Source: DASPJQ01 sp035299065 (lineage in GTDB: Bacteria > Bacteroidota > Bacteroidia > Flavobacteriales_D > UBA2798). Taken from it: 64,000 nt of DNA. Shown here piece by piece: positions 60,501 through 64,000 of the stretch. How positions within the stretch are numbered: position 1 is the stretch's first letter; every line of letters begins with the position of its first letter. Location: the NCBI GenBank assembly GCA_035299065.1, contig DATGXI010000089.1:1-64000 (forward strand), read 5' to 3'. The position numbers and the translations under genes were made by a program. Under the pieces are notes generated by a model. The model did no database searches. It saw nothing but the letters and a program-made list of their open reading frames with translations, and was not told the DNA's origin.

Positions 60501-61049
60501 CCTGTTGCCTTTTTTATCAGTAAGTACAGTAATGCTATCATACTGAACCAAGGGAACTTTTGATTCTATTTTGACCGGATTGCCTGGTGAAATTTTATGA
60601 TAAACATAGTACTCTTCATCACCCTGCTTTTTTTCATATACGTAAAAATATTCCTGTTCCCCTAAATTAATAATGGCGCTGCCGCGGCTCTCATAGATTT
60701 GTTTTCCTGTATAAAAATCAAACACCACCACACGGTTACACCACTCGTCAATTTCACCAATGGTTTCAACAACCATGTATTTTCCCCCGGAAAAAAAGCA
60801 GATATTATTGGCAATGCAAGGCACGCGAAACGTTTGTATAAGCGCATCTGTTTTTATATCGCGTGCGCAAACAACACTCCTATCAGCCTTTACATAAAAC
60901 TTTCCGGAAGGATGAATTGCCCCTGCCCAGTCCTGTATGCTGTAATAGCCATTATCAATAATTGGCTGAGCTTTTTGCTGAGCTTGTAAACCAAAAGAAA
61001 TGACACACAATACAAGTGCGCATATAGAAATAAAAAATCTGTTGATCAT
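57513..61049 (-). CDS. Secreted caspase-family protein with N-terminal propeller and EF-hand-like loop
   Basis: A 1178-residue protein with a signal peptide (MINRFFISICALVLCVISFG to LQAQ). Residues ~30-690 contain WD40/quinoprotein-like propeller blades (DALIQTFRVPCIANNICFFS, RVVVFDFYTGKQIYE). An Ig-like module (KLDRINVYVNDVPVYGANGI) precedes the C14 caspase domain at ~905-1178: catalytic H988 in VAGHGVLD and C1038 in LDACHSGE, plus SSAGGAEYAMESDQWKNGLF. Near the end, residues 1134-1145 (DVNKDGQIMLSE) match the canonical EF-hand loop, so calcium dependence as in metacaspases is possible. No T9SS tail is present. It lies 36 bp downstream of a close paralogue. Substrate unknown. Confidence 0.85.
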   Translation of the reverse strand: MINRFFISICALVLCVISFGLQAQQKAQPIIDNGYYSIQDWAGAIHPSGKFYVKADRSVVCARDIKTDALIQTFRVPCIANNICFFSGGKYMVVETIGEIDEWCNRVVVFDFYTGKQIYESRGSAIINLGEQEYFYVYEKKQGDEEYYVYHKISPGNPVKIESKVPLVQYDSITVLTDKKGNRYNLYKWYDKQYFLTGKFESDTSATVPMEIDAYTIRKHIKDFKFSYEIKISDFYQYNTWAIAVNDKIFIQESADEVVVFSFELNKELARIDSVKIFNSSYHEKNQTLYLRNFHENSLVSINTQSLEKVKYPFVPYGHHYRILSDSTLMRTEINDYWIYYGLYNFKKGERSYKSDYMRNEFEKRAFFGDGRYFSSVAKRSNAIMHNNDFIIDTDKKLVKMPKYFIDTTLVHPAVIGFSPDSSGMLMVNEFFWNINSAQQIIKNEQQKKYFNTLDSTTYFPLKNADEKYHYLQVLPMHNFDLVSYPIEKTDAYDEDRVTIAYNQKYADLQNSIEYENGVLKNNNRVYIVVDDTLLADFPLQPQKKLQAIEKTFDNFLKNDFTTERIVSLNKLPEFTLYTAKQKEYNGEYAYLPPLKPQKNKKSAWYFSHYNGDALKPDLAYTSDEQTAVNAYIRNIFSHKITYANPLRLPFFQVSIINTNEMPDLGYAGIISRNDVYFNTLNIPATFKRIIGLNYAHGVVQLKNDKNELISESSFYKNGDFIHVLPNGYYFVSKGKLDRLSIRVDSVVYPVEQFDLKYNRPDIVLKAMGCTNETLIQTYKSAYLKRLKKMGFTEDMLKSDYHLPGLKIQEQEQIPLKSDSGKVHIKLGLIDTKYKLDRINVYVNDVPVYGANGIDLRTNNAQVLEKIIKLDLAQGENKIQVSVLNQAGAESYKENVHIVYKPAKDIKPNLYLISIGDSKYNDSRYNLTYASKDAEDIQTTFTNNELYANTFKYIFTNENVTKKNILNLKQELLKAKRDDVVIITVAGHGVLDKDLNYYLATYDMDFNNPAEKGLPYEALESLVDAIAPLKKVVFLDACHSGEVDKEEVEQLAMANTNSGEVKFRNAGSGIQKKNLGLKTTSELMGELFADLRRGTGATVVSSAGGAEYAMESDQWKNGLFTYCLLHGIKDKAADVNKDGQIMLSELQQYLRTEVTRLSHGAQQPTSRIENLNMDFRIW

Positions 61050-61068
61050 AACGGCAAAATCTTGTTGG

Positions 61069-61076
61069 CAAAAATA
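61069..61076 (-). promoter_or_regulatory. Candidate -7 box between the two caspase genes
   Basis: TATTTTTG on the minus strand, 20 bp before the start codon at 61049. It suggests the downstream caspase gene can be transcribed on its own, despite the 36-bp gap. Confidence 0.45.
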
Positions 61077-61085
61077 CAGTTTTTT

Positions 61086-64000
61086 TTACCAAATTCTGAA
61101 ATCCATACTTATATTCTCCATTCGTGAAGTAGGTTGCTGGGCGCCATTGCTTAAACGCGTAACTTCTGTTCTCAAATAGTGCTGCAATTCACTCAGCATA
61201 ACCTGTCCATCCTCATTTAAATCAGCTGTTTTATCCTTTAATCCGTGTAAAAGGCAATAGGTAAACAAACCATTTTTCCACTGATCGCTTTCCATAGCGT
61301 ATTCGGCTCCGCCTGCACTTGAAATTACGGTTGCACCAGTTCCACGTCTCAAATCGGTAAACAACTCGCCCATTAACTCCGAAGTGGTTTTTAAGCCAAG
61401 GTTTTTCTTTTGAATTCCGGCACCTGCTGTTCGAAAAGTTATATTATTGACATTTGTTCCAGCCATAGCCATTTGTTCCACTTCCTCCTTATCCACTTCA
61501 CCGCTATGGCAAGCGTCAATAAATATTACTTTCTTTAATGGAGCAATTCCATCAACCAATGATTCCAGGTCTTCGTAGGGTAAGCCTTTTTCAGCGGGGT
61601 TATTAAAATCCATATCGTATGTTGCCAGGTAGTAATTTAAATCCTTGTCCAAAACACCGTGACCTGCCACCGCTACAATAACTATGTCATCGCGCCTGGC
61701 TTTTAACAATTCCTGCTTAAGTTTGAGTATGTTTTCTTTTGTTACCTGTTCGTTGGTGTATTGAAACGCGTATACCTTTTTGTATGAATCATTTCCTTCA
61801 AAGGTTTTTTGAATATCGTTAGCATCCTTTGCGGCATAAGCTAAATCAAAACGCTTATCGCTGTATTTACTGTCGCCAATTGTGACAAGATATAAATCAG
61901 GCTTTACTTTTTGTTTTGATACATAGGCGATGTTAAGACTGGTTTTATAACTTTCGGCTCCTGCCTGGTTTAAAACCGACAATTCAATCCTGTTCTGGCC
62001 ATGAGAAAGCAAAAGCTTTATGTTTTTATTGACTTCCGTTTTATTTTCCTTTCGCAAATCAAGTCCTGCTGTTCCAAATACCGGTACACCGTTCATAAAC
62101 ACATTGATTCGGTCAAGCTTATACATATTATCTTTTATATGTATGTCAAGATTAAGTTCAGACGAATCGGTAATAACTGGAAATGATTTAAAATTTTTAA
62201 GTTGAATTTCAGGAATATTGAAATCGGCCTTTAACATTTCTTCGGTAAAGTTCATACGCTTCAGGCGTTTTAGGTATGCATTGTGATACAACACGCTGGT
62301 TAAAGAATCGGCATAACCCATGCGTTCCAGGATAATATCGGGGCGGTTGTATTTTAAGTCAAATTGTTCAAATGGAAACATAGTATTGTTTTTATTGAAC
62401 AATAAAGGAATATTGCGTGTTACAGTTGAGAAATAATAATTATCAGGCGTAACAAGAATGTAATCGTCCTCATCAATAATTCGCAAGGTAGCCACCTTTT
62501 CACCTTTTTTGTTCATCATTTCAAAGCCATCCGTGTAATTGTATACATATAAGCTGGAGTCATACTTGTCGGTTATGAAATACTTGCATTTCATTGAAGG
62601 TGGCATTTGCTTGTAATCAAATTGAATTTCATATTCATTGCTAAACAGGCTTACCTCTTTATCAAACATTTTAATTGTTGTATCATTTATGAAGAAAATG
62701 TTCTTTTCCAGGCAATTTTCCCAGGTATACCTGTTAAAGTTGAAGTTATTTATTAGCTTACCTGCTTTAAGGTCCCACACGTTGAGCACGCTGTTATTCA
62801 ACATTTCTGTAAAATAAATATAGAACGAATTATTGGTGCTAAAATATCCATAATTCCAGTCGTAGCTGTTACGACCACCATTTATTTCACTTGTCATTTT
62901 GCGGTTCTCGAGCGAAAATACACGAATAATGTAATGTTCTTTATTCATGTGCACGGCCATAAATTTTTGGTCAGCTGAAAAGGTAATCTGTTCAATGTTT
63001 TCAAAACTTTCAACTGAAGTCATTTCAGGTAAATGTATACGCCATTTACTTTTTCTGAGGCCATCGTTTATGTAAACAAATTGTTGATCCACTACGTTAA
63101 AAGAAGCTTCTACCTGGTTTTTTTCGGAATAATATGTTTGCATTTTTGTAACCTGGGAACCTTCATTTACCTGGTTTAAATTGGTCAAATTTAGCGAGGT
63201 TGTGGTTAAGGCATTTTCAGCTTCTACGTGCGGAAGCCTCAAACGCAACATGGTTGTTAAGGAGTCACCAGGGCAATACCGATTGTTCAAAAACCTGAAC
63301 TCTTCTTTCCAATTAATTTCCTTCCAATTTCCATAACGGTCTGAAACAAGCATTCCTCCTTTTAAAAAACCAATACCATGCACCTCCTCTTCCAGTCCCG
63401 AAATTTCTGTTGATTTACCCGTTGTTAAATTCACGCTGGCCACCTGGCCCTTATTGTCACCAAACATGATTTCATTTTGCGAAACTTGGCTCAGAACACC
63501 CTTGTTTGCCGGAACCGCCCAAAAACGCTTAATTTTTCCTGTTGATAAATCAAATTGAACAATGGAATCTACAAGCGAAACAAACAGTGAATTGCCCGAA
63601 TATGGAAGCAACAAACCTGGCCAGGCACCAATTTTCTTCCGAAAAATTATTTTCTTTGACTTTACATCAAAAACACTTGTTTGCTTCGAAATCTGATCGT
63701 AATAAGCAATTTGCTGCGCATTTGCCGTAACCCCGCCAATAACGTGATAGGTATGCACATTTTCAATTTTCTCTTTAAATAGCTGCTTTGATGTTTTTGT
63801 ATATATATTATATTCAAAAATGGAAAACTCATCCTGATCTTCAGCCCCAATCAATAATTTGTCGCCTGAACCATAAACCGGAAAAACAAATGAGCAGTAT
63901 GCCGTAACTGGCTTCACTGGTATTTCTGAATTAAAATTCTTTAGGCTCAGCAAATGAAGCCACTTTCCTCCGCCACCGGAACTATACAACGTATAATACG
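61086..64000 (-). CDS. Caspase-family propeller protein, paralogue (partial, N-terminus off window)
   Basis: The reading frame is open to the window edge, so the N-terminal part is missing; about 970 residues are seen, and the complete paralogue suggests about 200 more. The order is the same: propeller blades (SLDGGRNSYDWNYGYF-like region, VLNVWDLKAGKLINNFNF), the module KLDRINVFMNGVPVFGTAGL, then the caspase domain with VAGHGVLD (H codon at 61659-61661) and FIDACHSGE (C codon at 61509-61511), and the EF-hand-like loop DLNEDGQVMLSE. The last ~210 residues are almost identical to the downstream paralogue, while the propellers differ strongly. The true start cannot be seen. Confidence 0.85.
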   Translation of the reverse strand, partial: YYTLYSSGGGGKWLHLLSLKNFNSEIPVKPVTAYCSFVFPVYGSGDKLLIGAEDQDEFSIFEYNIYTKTSKQLFKEKIENVHTYHVIGGVTANAQQIAYYDQISKQTSVFDVKSKKIIFRKKIGAWPGLLLPYSGNSLFVSLVDSIVQFDLSTGKIKRFWAVPANKGVLSQVSQNEIMFGDNKGQVASVNLTTGKSTEISGLEEEVHGIGFLKGGMLVSDRYGNWKEINWKEEFRFLNNRYCPGDSLTTMLRLRLPHVEAENALTTTSLNLTNLNQVNEGSQVTKMQTYYSEKNQVEASFNVVDQQFVYINDGLRKSKWRIHLPEMTSVESFENIEQITFSADQKFMAVHMNKEHYIIRVFSLENRKMTSEINGGRNSYDWNYGYFSTNNSFYIYFTEMLNNSVLNVWDLKAGKLINNFNFNRYTWENCLEKNIFFINDTTIKMFDKEVSLFSNEYEIQFDYKQMPPSMKCKYFITDKYDSSLYVYNYTDGFEMMNKKGEKVATLRIIDEDDYILVTPDNYYFSTVTRNIPLLFNKNNTMFPFEQFDLKYNRPDIILERMGYADSLTSVLYHNAYLKRLKRMNFTEEMLKADFNIPEIQLKNFKSFPVITDSSELNLDIHIKDNMYKLDRINVFMNGVPVFGTAGLDLRKENKTEVNKNIKLLLSHGQNRIELSVLNQAGAESYKTSLNIAYVSKQKVKPDLYLVTIGDSKYSDKRFDLAYAAKDANDIQKTFEGNDSYKKVYAFQYTNEQVTKENILKLKQELLKARRDDIVIVAVAGHGVLDKDLNYYLATYDMDFNNPAEKGLPYEDLESLVDGIAPLKKVIFIDACHSGEVDKEEVEQMAMAGTNVNNITFRTAGAGIQKKNLGLKTTSELMGELFTDLRRGTGATVISSAGGAEYAMESDQWKNGLFTYCLLHGLKDKTADLNEDGQVMLSELQHYLRTEVTRLSNGAQQPTSRMENISMDFRIW

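Noticed and set aside
63987..63989. TTG as the start of the second caspase gene
   Set aside because: The frame stays open to the window edge and the paralogue has about 200 more residues, so the gene is truncated by the window.

Overview
The window is a stretch of a Bacteroidota chromosome (AT-rich, roughly 40% GC by eye, not counted). The assignment rests on type IX secretion (T9SS) C-terminal sorting domains on four proteins, a PorU2/PorV2-like pair, TAnnTTTG-type promoter boxes with few Shine-Dalgarno sites, WG-repeat proteins, HisKA_2/LytTR signalling, and Bacteroidota-style intergenic phrases. The genus cannot be read from the sequence. No phage, IS transposase, CRISPR array or rRNA was seen; one tRNA-Leu(GAG) is present.

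Layout. 1-6.1 kb (minus): a complete suf iron-sulfur assembly operon (A-type carrier, sufB, C, D, S and the start of sufE). A four-helix-bundle (23S IVP-type) gene sits inside it, framed by inverted repeats, and a 19-bp palindrome lies just downstream of the likely promoter. 6.2-8.7 kb (minus): a secreted Asp-box beta-propeller T9SS cargo. 8.9-12.5 kb (minus): lysine/DAP genes lysA, lysC and dapA, with a divergent ACT-domain protein at 12.65 kb. 13.4-17.3 kb (plus): an LpxL-like acyltransferase and ftsK. 17.8-24.2 kb: a WG-repeat lipoprotein, comEC, a 57-residue ORF, tyrS, an SDR epimerase and a short pterin-carbinolamine dehydratase-like protein.

24.3-28.2 kb (plus) holds two paralogous proteins with a cysteine domain placed ahead of an internal signal peptide and a T9SS tail; a third T9SS cargo lies between them. 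28.3-32.5 kb (minus) is a run of secreted or membrane proteins of unknown function, including a CAP-like/WG-repeat fusion. 32.6-35.4 kb is a TPR histidine kinase with its LytTR regulator. 35.4-41.7 kb is the PorU2-PorV2 pair. 41.8-43.1 kb: pssA and a lone purS. A 490-bp gene-free stretch follows, containing a GC-rich, possibly pseudoknotted RNA candidate. 43.6-44.7 kb: a bactofilin, an AtpZ/AtpI-like gene and a small membrane protein, the usual prelude to an atp operon, but atpB does not follow. 44.8-49.2 kb: a lipoprotein, a PolB-like exonuclease, a gamma-carbonic-anhydrase-like protein and a 7TM/PAS histidine kinase. 49.4-52.5 kb (plus): a polysaccharide deacetylase, GT2 and GT4 operon. 52.8-53.6 kb: a HAD protein, a terminator-bearing direct repeat (period 128 bp) and tRNA-Leu. 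53.7-57.5 kb: a SiaC-like protein, ribH, a TPR protein, recF, a DUF721 protein and an unknown gene. 57.5-64 kb (minus): two tandem secreted caspase-family proteins with N-terminal propellers and a C-terminal EF-hand-like loop; the upstream one runs off the window.

Most genes are housekeeping. The least ordinary material is the caspase pair, the pre-signal cysteine-domain paralogues, the repeat-flanked IVP gene in the suf operon, the RNA candidate beside the truncated atp prelude, and the repeat array by the tRNA.
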